NCBI RefSeq assembly: GCF_037975245.1 | Contig: NC_092562.1 | Coordinates: 21,591,054-21,655,053 of the forward strand | Origin: Apostichopus japonicus | Lineage: Eukaryota > Echinodermata > Holothuroidea > Aspidochirotida > Stichopodidae | Length of the DNA: 64,000 bases | Reading direction: 5' to 3' | Shown: positions 49,043-59,640 of the stretch, one piece after another | Position numbering within the stretch: position 1 is the first letter of the stretch | How the letters are laid out: every line of letters begins with the position of its first letter | Notes under the pieces: generated by a model | Database searches by the model: none | What the model saw: the letters and a program-made list of their open reading frames with translations, nothing else | Told to the model about the DNA's origin: nothing | Translations under genes and position numbers: made by a program

Positions 49043-52000
49043 ATGTCAACAAAACGGAAAAGACAAGTTGATGCGCATCACAACAGGTCCTGCAAAGATA
49101 AATGTGAGGCAAAGAACTGTGACTCCATCTTAACTCATTCCAGAGTGTACCATATCAGTAACTTTGAACAATGCAAAAAGGCATTTGCTGAAAAGATATG
49201 TGTAATCCAGGGAGATTCTTGCATTTGTTGCAAATGCTATCAGAAGGTGAACAAACAATGGAAAGGTAAAGCTGCTGAAGATGTCCCAGTTACCTCAACT
49301 GATGATGTTCCTGATAAAGGAGCCAGTACACCAGAGGTTACTAGTGACAATTCACCACAGGTTCCTAGTGACGAAGCAGCAAGTACACTTCATGTTGCTA
49401 GTGATGAAGGAACCAGTACATCATACATGTGTGATGTTAGTGATCAAGGAGCCAGTAAACCACATGATGTAAGTGATGAATTGGATTCTATCATAGAGCA
49501 ACCTCCGAAAAAAGCAGGGAAAGCGCCATGTCTTTTTCAGTCATTTGACATGTGTGATGCAAACAGTGTGGCTTCAACATCAGTCGGGGATTGGCCAACT
49601 TTTGCAGCATGTATGGGGATTCACAAATTTGATCCTGTAGATGTCACTAAAGTAGCACTATGCAGAAGCCACTACATGAAATGGTATGACTCCCAAAGGG
49701 CAACAAAATGCGGTATGTGCCAGAAGTACTTCAGCAAAAAGGTTCAAGGTTACACAGTTCCAGAACTGGAAAGGATCAAAGCATACTATAAGGAAATTGG
49801 TGACAAAAGGGCCAACCTAACTACTGAAAGCAAAGTGTGTATGAAGTGTCTGAAAGAAGTTTCAAACCTAAGAAGATTCCTTGATGAGGGTTCCTTTTTG
49901 GACCAGAAAGCTTATGACTTGGGTCTATCAAAGCTTCTGGATGTGTACCAAGGATATGTTAGCAACCCAGCCAACCCCGAAAATATTGTTAACCTTGCAA
50001 TTCACCATGCTGTTGTTTACTGTATACAGAACCTGTCTTCACACACACCATTTCTTTTGAGTGACGTGTATGCATATTATAAGGGTGTTCTTGACGATCT
50101 TAGTAGAAATTTGACTGGCAGAGACACTTCCCCTTTGTATAGTACTCAAGCAACCTTGCTATCAAAGTTACTAAGTTGTCTTGGGGACTATATGAGATCC
50201 TCAACAATACGGAAGGAACCTATTCTTGGGACGATGCTTTGGAGAAAAGGTGATGATGCAGTGGAAGCCTTATTACGTCAACTCAATGTATGCAAGAACA
50301 ATTCACAGTCATCAACTACATCTACAGCACCTGAGAAATTCCAGAGGAACAATGAGTCAGAGATCCTTCAAATTGCCGCCACAACTTTGAACAAGAAAAT
50401 ACATAACATCAGCAAGACATTCAAGGAAAACACCAGACTTCAAAATTTTTCCAGCTTTGACATAGATAGTGTTATTCAGCAACTGCCACCTATCGTCTGG
50501 AATTTTTTCTGTGTCATCACCCAGACAGAAACACAAAGAGCAGAGAGAGAGCACATGCCAACATCAGACATGTTACAGCAGCATCTGCTTCAAACAAAAC
50601 TCAACAAAGACAGTGATCATCGACACAAGCTGCGTACATTTTTTGGACTGTGCCATGCAGTCTATACCCATGATGACAAGTGCGGATATCCAATTCATAC
50701 ACTCCTTGGAGAAACTGTTCATGGATTAGGTGGCTCAGATGAGTTAGTAAGAATCTTGAACCGGTTTGGAATTGTGTCATCTTTGTCAAAAATAAGGGAC
50801 TATGAATTGGATTATATTTACATGAGGCTTAAGTATGGATGGGGTAATGTGCTCAACAAATATGCATTCTCTTTTGCAACTGTAGACAATGTTGACAAAT
50901 CGTCTGTTCACGCGAGTGTAAAGGCTGGAGGTGGACCAAGAGGGATTCATGCAACCAGCTACCAAATTGTGGAGCCACAGCCAACTAAGCTGACAAATGC
51001 TGTTTCTGATGAAACTTCAGATTCTGACATGGGTCCAAGCACTTCAGCCATTCTCCCATCTATCTTTTCTTCTGATGCAGCTACACAGAAGAGCCAGTCA
51101 GATCAAGAAGTGTTGCTGCCACCTTTTGTTACTGTAAAAGATATTGATGATCTCAGAAGAGCTGCAAGACCTTGTGTGACATGGGAGCGCAAGAGAGCAA
51201 CCCGCCCTCATGGCAGAATTGATGACTTCAGTATCCAGCCTCAAGAGCAGTGTGCTGTTGATCAAACAGTGTCTAGGCTAATTGCATATGCCACTGCTAA
51301 GCATTGTACTTGTACATCAGAGCCAGGTTTTACCACAGGGAAGCTTGTCTTTCCAGACATTAATCTTATATGCCCTAGTCCTGCGGCAGTCAGTATAGAG
51401 AGGTCGAACATTCACTACATTGGAGTCCTCAATGAGCATGCTGACAATATCAACACAATCAAAGAAGTAGTGGAAACACTTCACGAGGAGATAGTATCAC
51501 AACAGCGCCTTGAGTATTTAGTTGTGGTAGGTGATGGTAAGACATATGCTCATCTTGTCAAATTAAAGCATGAACATTCTGTGGAACTGGACTGGATGAT
51601 TCCATTTCCAGGAGACTGGCATGTACTGAAGAACATCCAGCCAGTGCTGATGAAGATTTACTGGCATGCAGGACTGATGGAAATGGCATCGACTGTTCAT
51701 AAGGGAGCAACTTTGGCATCCCTATTCTATTGTTCAAACTTCAGAAGGACGCACGACTTTATCATCCTTGCATGGGAGGCACTCCTTCGAACGCAGATTT
51801 CTAGTTTTTGTCAGTATGTGCAATTACATCCTGAATTGCAAGTAAATGCTGCTTTCATCAATGAAGTTAAAGAAAAATTGAAGAACATCACCAAATTAGA
51901 CGCAACAACATCACCTCAGCTAATGATTGAAATCTGGGAACTAATTGGTGGTGAAAAGTTTGCAAAGGAATTTTCCTCCTTTCGTACCAGAATGTCAATC

Positions 52001-54661
52001 AACGAAACATATAAGATGTGGGATGGGTTCATTCATCGTGATGCCCTGGCATACATTATGCTATTTATAGCCATACGAACAGGAAACTGGAATTTGCGTC
52101 TTGCTGCTTTGAAGAAATCAGCACCTTTATTTCATGCGTTCGACAGGCCAACATACTTGAAGCTTATCCCGCGTCATTTGGTGGACATTCTACAAATGCC
52201 TGACACTGTGCTCAATCACTTAAGACACGGTGGATTTGTTGCAAGTCTGAAAGGAATTAGAGGTCGACATGTGGCCGCAGATGAATGTCACGAAATGAAA
52301 ATCAATAAAGAAGTGAAGATGGCTATGTGCAAACCTGTGCCAGGAATGATGGATAGAATAGCTCTGGTTCTTCCTTACAGAGCATCTGCCATAGAGCGAA
52401 TGAAGCTTCAAATTGCATCTGAACTTTCCTCAACTGTTGTAGAAAAAGCCAAAACGTCAGAACTTTTAAACATGGAAGGAAAGGTGCAAAAGTTTATGAT
52501 TAAAGCAAAAGAAACAGACTTGGCTTTACACACTCCTGAAGAGGACCAAATTCCTCTGAAAACATTGAGTGGAGAATTGGCAGACCCGGTTCAGAGAGAA
52601 GATATGCTTAATTTCTACAAGATTGGGTCTCAGTCACTTTCATCGTACATATCAACACGTCTTCTACATGACCCAAGTGTCCCAGCACCTCAAAGGAAAA
52701 AGAGACTGAAGACCTTTGTTCCAAAAAGAAAAAGGCAAACCAAAGTCAGTTTGAAAGACAAAAACCAACAACTTGTTACCAGATGCCTGCGAAAAATGAT
52801 TGTGCAGTCGAAGAACTCAAACAAAGCAGTTGACTCTCTTGGACAGTTCATAGAACTTCCACTTGCTATTGCCAGTCCGAAGGGTGCTATGGTTCATGGT
52901 ACAAAGGCCAATAGCACCAATGTATACAGGCGCAGGTACAACCAGGCATTTACAGATACACTACCAGCAGGATGGAAGCCTGAGTGTGTGATCCTTGAAG
53001 GTATGTTTCTCATCAATTCCAGTCCCATGCGAACTTCAAGAACCTTTAGGGATTACACACAGCACATACTGAATAACTTTGTGCTTCCTCGTTTCAACCT
53101 TGGGTCGACCGAAGTACATGTAATATTTGACCACCCAAGAAGAAACGGTGTGAGTCCTAAAGACTTGGAACGTAACCGAAGGGATGTAAGCTGCACTGAA
53201 CACCAACGAGAGGTTGACTTGCCAGAGATTATCTTACCCACCACTCCACTACCAGACCTTTCTTCTCTGACATGGAGAAAATCGATGCTCTCTGATCGAA
53301 CTGTGAAAAGAAAACTTGTCAATTTTCTTGCAACAGACATTTTGTGTGCAGGACAAATGCACTTGAAGGAGGGACAAAGACTTGTTACTGCTGGTGGTAC
53401 TGATGGCGAACTGACTGATCTGGCGATGGTTGCTACTAAGAAGGAAGTGACTTGTGATCCTGTGTTCACTTCAAATCATGAAGAGAGTGACAGCAGGGTT
53501 TGGCTCCATTGCTTGAAGTCTCCATGCAGCAAAGTCCTTATTTACTCCCCTGATACAGATACGTACCACATTGGATTAAGAGTTTTGATTGGAAGCAATG
53601 GAATTCTCCACAAGGATGCAGTTGTTCAGCTTTCCAATTCAATAGATGCTCATGAGTATTTGAGTCTTTCCCAGTTGGCTAGTTGTCTCCTTAGTGATCC
53701 AGATCTGGACATGCTGCCCACAGATGATCATCCAGCTATCATGCAAATTATCTTCATTATTTCAGGCTGTGATTATACATCTTTCTTCCATGGTTGTGGC
53801 AAGGCTTCTTTCCTATCTTCATTTTTCATGCATGCAAACTTTATTTCTGGAACAGAAATGCCAGGGTCACTGTCAGAAACATCTGTTACAAATGAACAAG
53901 GACTGCTCTCTTTCTATCGTCTGGTTGGGAGTGTGTACTACAAGAAGTTTTCTTCTGTAATGCCGTCAGAGCACAAGTCACCCAAGCAACTCTATCAGAG
54001 TGTAAACGAAGCTGCCTCACTTCTTGAGCAACACCACCAGTGGCTAAATATCATCAGAGATAATTCATGGGAGAAAGTAACAAGTGAAGAGGAGGTAATG
54101 CCATCAAATGATGCTCTCAAGTTTCATTGGCAACGCTGTTGCTGGGTGAGCAACCTTTGGGGACAAGCAGGAAAGTCGGAGGTAATCCATGCATCCCTAT
54201 GTGCTCATGGATATAAAGAAGAAGATGGTGAGTTGAGCATTGTATGGGACTCTGCTGAAAACAAGCAAAAGGTAGAGGACCTAGTTGGACAACTGACGAA
54301 AGGGTGTAAATGCAAGACGGGATGTGGAACGAAGCGTTGCAGGTGCAATAAAGAGCATAAGAACTGTGGACCTGGTTGCTCATGCAATAACTGTGTAAAC
54401 CCACATTTGACCAACACCTGCGACCAATGCAATGAGGATGAAGAACAACATCAATACACGGAACCTTCAATACAGCAGCTTGATGACTTGACATTAGAGG
54501 AAAATGTGATGATGCCAGAAATGCAGCCAGATGACATCATTTATGAAGAAAGTGATGTAGAATCAGATGAATCAGACTTTTATGATGAGCTGATAGAACG
54601 TACAGGTGGGGACCAGTTTGTGATAGAACAAAGTTACACAGACAACTTTGATTACAATTAA
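49043..54661 (+). CDS. Academ-type transposase with FEN/XPG-like nuclease and CXC domains
   Basis: The single frame gives 1872 residues without a stop. It probably cuts and joins DNA in the nucleus to move the surrounding 15.7-kb element. Domains in order: a Cys cluster (C17, C21 to C60-C62-C63-C65); an acidic linker of loose SDEGxST repeats (about 75-150); a second metal-binding-like cluster (C207, H210, C223, C226, C266, C269); a DNVD motif (615-618) and GIHATSYQ (about 635); a core with GDGKTYAHL (D831), LDWMIPF (D850) and GDWHVLKN (D858), resembling DUF6589-type proteins; a basic stretch KRLKTFVPKRKRQ; a FEN1/XPG-like domain with IFD (D1363), HEESD (E1480, E1481, D1483), SPDTD (D1504, D1506) and GCDY (D1577); a nine-Cys CXC domain (C1755 to C1784); an acidic tail. 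The position of FEN1 Asp34 appears to be Glu (E1319). The ATG has A at -3. Splicing to upstream exons could add 28 residues. Confidence 0.85.
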   Translation: MSTKRKRQVDAHHNRSCKDKCEAKNCDSILTHSRVYHISNFEQCKKAFAEKICVIQGDSCICCKCYQKVNKQWKGKAAEDVPVTSTDDVPDKGASTPEVTSDNSPQVPSDEAASTLHVASDEGTSTSYMCDVSDQGASKPHDVSDELDSIIEQPPKKAGKAPCLFQSFDMCDANSVASTSVGDWPTFAACMGIHKFDPVDVTKVALCRSHYMKWYDSQRATKCGMCQKYFSKKVQGYTVPELERIKAYYKEIGDKRANLTTESKVCMKCLKEVSNLRRFLDEGSFLDQKAYDLGLSKLLDVYQGYVSNPANPENIVNLAIHHAVVYCIQNLSSHTPFLLSDVYAYYKGVLDDLSRNLTGRDTSPLYSTQATLLSKLLSCLGDYMRSSTIRKEPILGTMLWRKGDDAVEALLRQLNVCKNNSQSSTTSTAPEKFQRNNESEILQIAATTLNKKIHNISKTFKENTRLQNFSSFDIDSVIQQLPPIVWNFFCVITQTETQRAEREHMPTSDMLQQHLLQTKLNKDSDHRHKLRTFFGLCHAVYTHDDKCGYPIHTLLGETVHGLGGSDELVRILNRFGIVSSLSKIRDYELDYIYMRLKYGWGNVLNKYAFSFATVDNVDKSSVHASVKAGGGPRGIHATSYQIVEPQPTKLTNAVSDETSDSDMGPSTSAILPSIFSSDAATQKSQSDQEVLLPPFVTVKDIDDLRRAARPCVTWERKRATRPHGRIDDFSIQPQEQCAVDQTVSRLIAYATAKHCTCTSEPGFTTGKLVFPDINLICPSPAAVSIERSNIHYIGVLNEHADNINTIKEVVETLHEEIVSQQRLEYLVVVGDGKTYAHLVKLKHEHSVELDWMIPFPGDWHVLKNIQPVLMKIYWHAGLMEMASTVHKGATLASLFYCSNFRRTHDFIILAWEALLRTQISSFCQYVQLHPELQVNAAFINEVKEKLKNITKLDATTSPQLMIEIWELIGGEKFAKEFSSFRTRMSINETYKMWDGFIHRDALAYIMLFIAIRTGNWNLRLAALKKSAPLFHAFDRPTYLKLIPRHLVDILQMPDTVLNHLRHGGFVASLKGIRGRHVAADECHEMKINKEVKMAMCKPVPGMMDRIALVLPYRASAIERMKLQIASELSSTVVEKAKTSELLNMEGKVQKFMIKAKETDLALHTPEEDQIPLKTLSGELADPVQREDMLNFYKIGSQSLSSYISTRLLHDPSVPAPQRKKRLKTFVPKRKRQTKVSLKDKNQQLVTRCLRKMIVQSKNSNKAVDSLGQFIELPLAIASPKGAMVHGTKANSTNVYRRRYNQAFTDTLPAGWKPECVILEGMFLINSSPMRTSRTFRDYTQHILNNFVLPRFNLGSTEVHVIFDHPRRNGVSPKDLERNRRDVSCTEHQREVDLPEIILPTTPLPDLSSLTWRKSMLSDRTVKRKLVNFLATDILCAGQMHLKEGQRLVTAGGTDGELTDLAMVATKKEVTCDPVFTSNHEESDSRVWLHCLKSPCSKVLIYSPDTDTYHIGLRVLIGSNGILHKDAVVQLSNSIDAHEYLSLSQLASCLLSDPDLDMLPTDDHPAIMQIIFIISGCDYTSFFHGCGKASFLSSFFMHANFISGTEMPGSLSETSVTNEQGLLSFYRLVGSVYYKKFSSVMPSEHKSPKQLYQSVNEAASLLEQHHQWLNIIRDNSWEKVTSEEEVMPSNDALKFHWQRCCWVSNLWGQAGKSEVIHASLCAHGYKEEDGELSIVWDSAENKQKVEDLVGQLTKGCKCKTGCGTKRCRCNKEHKNCGPGCSCNNCVNPHLTNTCDQCNEDEEQHQYTEPSIQQLDDLTLEENVMMPEMQPDDIIYEESDVESDESDFYDELIERTGGDQFVIEQSYTDNFDYN
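54305..54394 (+). other. CXC (tesmin/TSO1-type) DNA-binding domain of the transposase
   Basis: Residues 1755-1784 carry cysteines spaced C-x-C-x3-C-x4-C-x-C-x6-C-x3-C-x-C-x2-C, the pattern of CXC/CRC domains in tesmin, LIN54 and MSL2-type proteins. In those proteins the domain coordinates three zinc ions and binds short DNA motifs. Here only one CXC repeat is present, near the C terminus, and it probably recognises transposon ends or target DNA. Confidence 0.85.
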
Positions 54662-54932
54662 AGTTTTGTGGCCAACATAAAATATATGTTAGCTAGTGAT
54701 ATAATTTTTTTCCAAATCCTAAGGCTCCTGAGTATAAAAAGAAAATCATTTTGCAATTTTTTTTATACCATATCTGTAATTGAAAACTTATATGCTTTGC
54801 AGGAGAAAACCAGTACAAAATATGAGGCATAATTGTGGGACAACTTTATGGGAATTCATAATTCAAAACCACAAGGGATGTTAGATTTTATCAATGATCT
54901 ATTTTTGCTCTTTGATTAATATTTTCAGTTCA

Positions 54933-54938
54933 AATAAA
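54933..54938 (+). terminator. Polyadenylation signal AATAAA after the transposase gene
   Basis: AATAAA lies 272 bp after the stop codon and is followed by a T-rich tract (GCTTTTTTTATCTG) that could serve as the downstream element. It is the first AATAAA after the stop and is a reasonable 3' end for the transcript. Confidence 0.55.
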
Positions 54939-55275
54939 AAAATTAGGGTTTAGCTTTTTTTATCTGTCAGCTAAAGCAAGTGGAAACCTATATATATTTT
55001 TTTTTGGCCTGTTGCGAAAGTATTAAGTTTAAATTCTGCAAATGACAGTTGTCACAACTACACCTGGTCTGCAGGCTCAGGATATCTTGAATACTAAATC
55101 AGTTTGGGTATAATTTATTAGTCTATGGATGCACTTTCTAAATTGCTGTATAAACATCTTAAATATGGTTAACATTTCGAGCACATCAGTTTTTGGGAAG
55201 ACAACCTCTCATTTGAGCTATGGCTAATCATAGTTGCAATTTCCTTGCATCTTTAAATTCCATTTCTTGATCTCA

Positions 55276-55345
55276 GGTAACCTAATGGCTAAGGCTGCAG
55301 ACTGTACACCATTGTATTTCATATATGCATGGGTTCAAGATTTGA
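55276..55345 (+). repeat. tRNA-like fragment, possible SINE remnant
   Basis: AACCTAATGGCTAAGGC resembles an A box of the tRNA-Arg kind, and GGGTTCAAGATTT, about 37 bases later, resembles a B box. The spacing is right for a tRNA-derived Pol III promoter, but the arms do not fold well and no tail is visible. This may be an old SINE head inside the transposon. Confidence 0.4.
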
Positions 55346-56699
55346 AAATTCCCTTGATATGCCAATATGCCCAATAGCATTGTAAAAGCCTTTATGTTAC
55401 CATAACATTTCCCTATACCTATAACCTTCTCTTTGGCTCCTTGGGTTCCAGTCAAGAGCATGCAAGGCTGTTCTTTGTAACGGATGTTATAAGTTCTCAT
55501 GCATTTGTAGAATTAAAGATACATTTCTGTTTGGTTACTTGTTATTAATTTGAAAAATGTATTTTAATCCCACTGTATTTTTTATAAAAATGCAATGACC
55601 TGTAAACAGTTTGTTTAATGGGCATGGAGATTGTCTTCCATCCAGTATGGGGACAAGTTGGGGGTATATGCAATGTTGCAAACTTGTATATTTTTGTATT
55701 TAACTCAGTGCCTCTTAGATATTAACATTGGCTCATTGACAATTGCAAGAAAATTGTTCTCTTTTGAGTCTTGAAGTTTTGTTCTCTTACATCAGACTGT
55801 TTTTTGTATTGGTACGTTAGTGTAATGCATACAATGATTTCTCATTTTGTGCATTTCCCCTTTTTTTCTGGTTTTTTTTTTTAGTTTGTATTTTACAGTT
55901 GAAGATTTATAGCCGAAAATTTATGAAGTACAGTACATTACGTGTTTGGTTCCTTATTTGAACACGAGAGAATGCTATACTTCTTACCTGGCTTCAATTT
56001 GTTATATGTTTTGTTAAAGTGTGCTTTAATTAACATGAATTATGATTTAGGAATAGTTTGTTTTGAGGTATCTGAATTTGAATATCCTGCAGTTCTTTTG
56101 AATCTCAGGTTTAAGGTGAAATAAAATTTAATATTATCTAGATGAAACACTACTTGATGTTACTATGGAATTACATCCATGATATTATATAGCCTCCGGC
56201 AGCATTGAATTCAATAGATTCATTGAGATTTCCAACAAGCATCTCCAGATTTATTCCTGACATATGAAGGGAGTAAATTTGTAAAGTGAACTTCAATTCT
56301 TTTATGGCTCAAGTTCAAATAAACCTTTGGAAAATTTTATGAAAATGGTAACTTCCCTGGTAAACTTTATTAAGGCAGTCGTTTGGCAGAAATTTTGCTG
56401 AGTTTCAGAAATTATATTCATCATTAACAAAAACGAATATAAAGGAGTACTCTGCTTTTGTGAATGGGAAAGGAGTTCATAATTGCAGAGGTCACATGAC
56501 AGTTAAATCTAAGTTCTAAAATATTCAGACAACATGGTTTTTTGCGTTAAGTTTGATGAAAGTTTTGATAAAATTATTTAATTATAAAATTGTGACATAG
56601 GCAGGTTATAGTTTATCTTGAAGTCAATGCTAGCTTTAGATTTTGCACCACAAGAATGTAAATGTGCAAGTATCCATGTAACATGATTTATTTGGTTTT

Positions 56700-56944
56700 A
56701 TAGTCTTGTTTGTTTGCTTTTGTTATATGTATATATATGCATATATTTGTATATTTTTCTCACATGTATGGATATTGTTGCTGTTGATATTTTTACCTTT
56801 TATTCAACTTCTCTGTGTTTTGTTTATACTAATATTTAACTGTATTCTGTATGTAACTGTTAAACTTTGATTTTTTATGTGTTTTGCTGCAGGGTGACAA
56901 ATTTCTATCTATCTATCTATCTATCTATCTATTTATTTATCTAT
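56700..56944 (+). repeat. Possible 3' tail of a 5'-truncated LINE ending in (CTAT)n
   Basis: A T-rich segment ends GCTGCAGGGTGACAAATTTC followed directly by about ten CTAT/TTAT units. Several CR1/L2-like LINEs end in short tandem repeats after a similar T-rich 3' untranslated region. No reverse transcriptase remains, so the assignment is tentative; the (CTAT)n at 56905-56944 itself is certain. Confidence 0.4.
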
Positions 56945-58497
56945 GTCTTGGGTAAGCAAGACACCACATTTCTGATTGCTCCAGATGACTTTGCTGCAAA
57001 TTAATACCAGCGTGCTGTGTTGTTAGTCTGTTGTATACTTGCATTGCATCCTGTATTCTGATCTGCTTTCTGCAAGGAAACTGCGAGTCGTGAGGATAAT
57101 CACTGGTCTCTCCAAACTTTATGTAAATTCAGCAGGATTGAATCTACAAGAACATTATTTCTAGTTGTAAGTTGCCCAACACCTAAACAGAGACTGGATG
57201 TTGTAATATTCGTCACAAAATAAAATTAAGAATAAAAGTGATTTATTTCCCCTAAAATGCAGTGCAGAATGAAATATTAAGATGTTTCAGGCATTTTAAC
57301 TAGGCTGTATTTATATTATCTTAACACAAACATTTTGATGACCATTTTTGATTGAACTGCTTTGTTGTGTGTTATTTCATTAAATTTTTGTGAATTTTGA
57401 AGCTTAATTGATGGATAGGTAGTTTTGAGTAACTTGCAACTAGCGTTTTCCTTTGTTTTGAAAATGCATGTGTATACAACTTGTATAGGTTTTATTACGT
57501 GCAAGTAATTTTATTCATAAAAGAAATATTTATCTTTGTCATTAATTGTTAAGTATATAGCACCTACAAAGAAAGAGCACAACAATTGAAAGGAAACATT
57601 TATGTAAGAAGCAAACAAATATATGAAAGAAAAGAGGTTATTTTACATTTTAGTTTGTCTTATCTCTTTTTATATTAAATCTATTTAAACTAGGATAAAA
57701 AAAAACAATGCTGGATCTAGAAAGGGGGGGGGGAGGGTCAACCACCCCCTTGCAGCTTGTGAAAAAACTAATTTTAAGCCAAATTTTGTGAAGTCATCAT
57801 GTGGCATGCACCCTGGGTCGTGGTCGAAAAGGAGGTGGACTGGCCCCATGTTAACCATTTTAATGTAGTGACCTTTCTTCCCCTTTAGAATATTGGTTTC
57901 CAAAAATTATGATTTTTTTTTAAAATCTGGTGGGGGTGGGGGGTGCATCAATGAAATAGTTTTTAGAATTGTGTCCTCTATGGTCAAACTGCAGACAAAG
58001 TTTATCCCTGGTAAGCATTTTGAAATTGTTAGGATTTGGGTGGCATGTGCCCCCCCCCCCACCATGGGTCACCATGTGCACAAATATCCATCTATAAGAC
58101 TAAAGGTTATTAACAAATGCCTCTCTACAAAAGGACTGTTATCCTCTTCACAAATTGGGCAGCCTTAAAGAAGTGGAGAGGGGGTTGGGGATTATAAATT
58201 TCCTCCACAAATTAGGGGAACAGTATTTCTCCGAACATGCCAGCTGGAAAGTGAATGGAATTGGTCCCACCCTATCACAAGAATTTTGACCGTGCTGTGC
58301 AACCACCCTGCTACCTCTGAAAATGTTGGTGTGTCTGTTTATTATGATATTATCCCCCCTCCCCCATGAGACAAGCCTGCTTCATATTCCCCTACCAACA
58401 AAATCCATGCTCCGCCATTAGAACCACCCAATTATGAATAAGATATGACATGGACCAGTATCACCAACTGCAGCCCACAACAACCTTATTTTAAAGC

Positions 58498-58688
58498 AGG
58501 GGTGGTGCCATGATTTCCCCATGGGGGTTTGACTCAGACAGAGGGCTAAATTGCACAAAATTTGTATTAGTATTAACATTTTTTTTATACCTTTCCCCTT
58601 AAATATTTCAAAAAATATCTCCAACGGGGGCTAGAACTCTCCAACGGAGCAGGGGGTGAGGGCCTAACCCCATGCTGGCACCACCCTT
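58498..58688. repeat. Short inverted-repeat element in the right arm
   Basis: AGGGGTGGTGCCA at 58498-58510 matches the reverse complement of TGGCACCACCCTT at 58676-58688 with one mismatch, enclosing about 165 bp. Near the right end CTCCAACGG occurs twice. I find no clear target duplication, so it may be a small MITE or SINE-like repeat, or part of a longer repeat from about 57.7 kb rich in CCACC and GGGGG words. Confidence 0.4.
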
Positions 58689-59640
58689 GTCTCCGAGTTC
58701 TTGTATCAGCGTAGGATGATGATTGGAGGTGGGCCGAGATCGATTTTCCCAAAAAGTTCCATATATGTAAAGATAAAAATCCAAATTATTGGGGCTACAC
58801 CTTCCTGAGTACTTGGCACCACCCAGACAAAATGGGTAAATATTTCGCTAGAATGTTACAATAATCATGTATTCACTTCAACTGTGTCAGTGTTGTTTAC
58901 TTGTTTAGGGACCACTTTAGTACAAAATGTCAAAGTCCGGTAGTCATTTATACGTTGCAGATTTTATTCAGTCAGCATTTGTGCTAAGAAAAATGTAAAC
59001 GTGTAAAAACGAACCATAAATCTTCCCAAACAATATATTTAATAATTAAATTTAATCACAATCGTTACACAAATTCCATTTTGGTAGGTTTTGATTCCCA
59101 TGATTAGTATAATACATCAACCCCGTACAAGATTACGTCATTTCGCGGAACCGATATAGCCCGGTGCATTTTTTCACAGTTCATTTACCCTTAGTGATAG
59201 AAGAAACTGTATCGTGTTCGTTTGCGTTATACTTTCTTTCCGAGACTTACGTATTTTGTAGTTGATATATATGTTCAACTTGTGCAGAATGGAAAAATTT
59301 TGGAAAGGTTGGAAAAGATACTTTTGGGAACGATTTTAAGTACCGTTTTGTTCAGTTTGTGTCGATTTTCATTTGGACATCACACGTGAGTTTCTTACAG
59401 AGATTTCACCTACTACGAGTTACCAATTCTCGTGATATTTACGTGAGTGAAAGTTGAATGTGTTTTTAAGTCGTCTTTATCGTAACTTGCAATATTATTA
59501 ATTAATTAATCCACAATCCACAAAACAAAATGGGTTGTAATTCGTATCAAATTTCACTGGGGCTATGCAAGCCTACGTTGCCGTTGCGCACTATTACATA
59601 ACCCAATTAACTCACGGTTAGTAACGGCCGTATAATGACC

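Larger units (their letters stand above)
54939..59640. other. Non-coding right arm of the Academ-like element
   Basis: About 4.7 kb of AT-rich sequence separates the transposase gene from the right end. No open frame has recognisable coding content. It holds smaller elements listed separately (tRNA-like fragment, LINE-like tail, inverted-repeat element). The last 550 bp (from about 59100) are richer in CpG, like the first 600 bp of the left arm, and may contain subterminal transposase sites. Confidence 0.55.

Noticed and set aside
53053-53469. 138-codon minus-strand frame
   Set aside because: It is antisense to the nuclease domain of the transposase and is a shadow of that coding sequence.
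54117-54494. 125-codon minus-strand frame
   Set aside because: It is antisense to the CXC domain; its regular pattern reflects the Cys codons on the plus strand.
57685-58168. Frames around G- and C-rich tracts in the right arm
   Set aside because: They are low-complexity, on opposite strands, and lie in repeat-like sequence.
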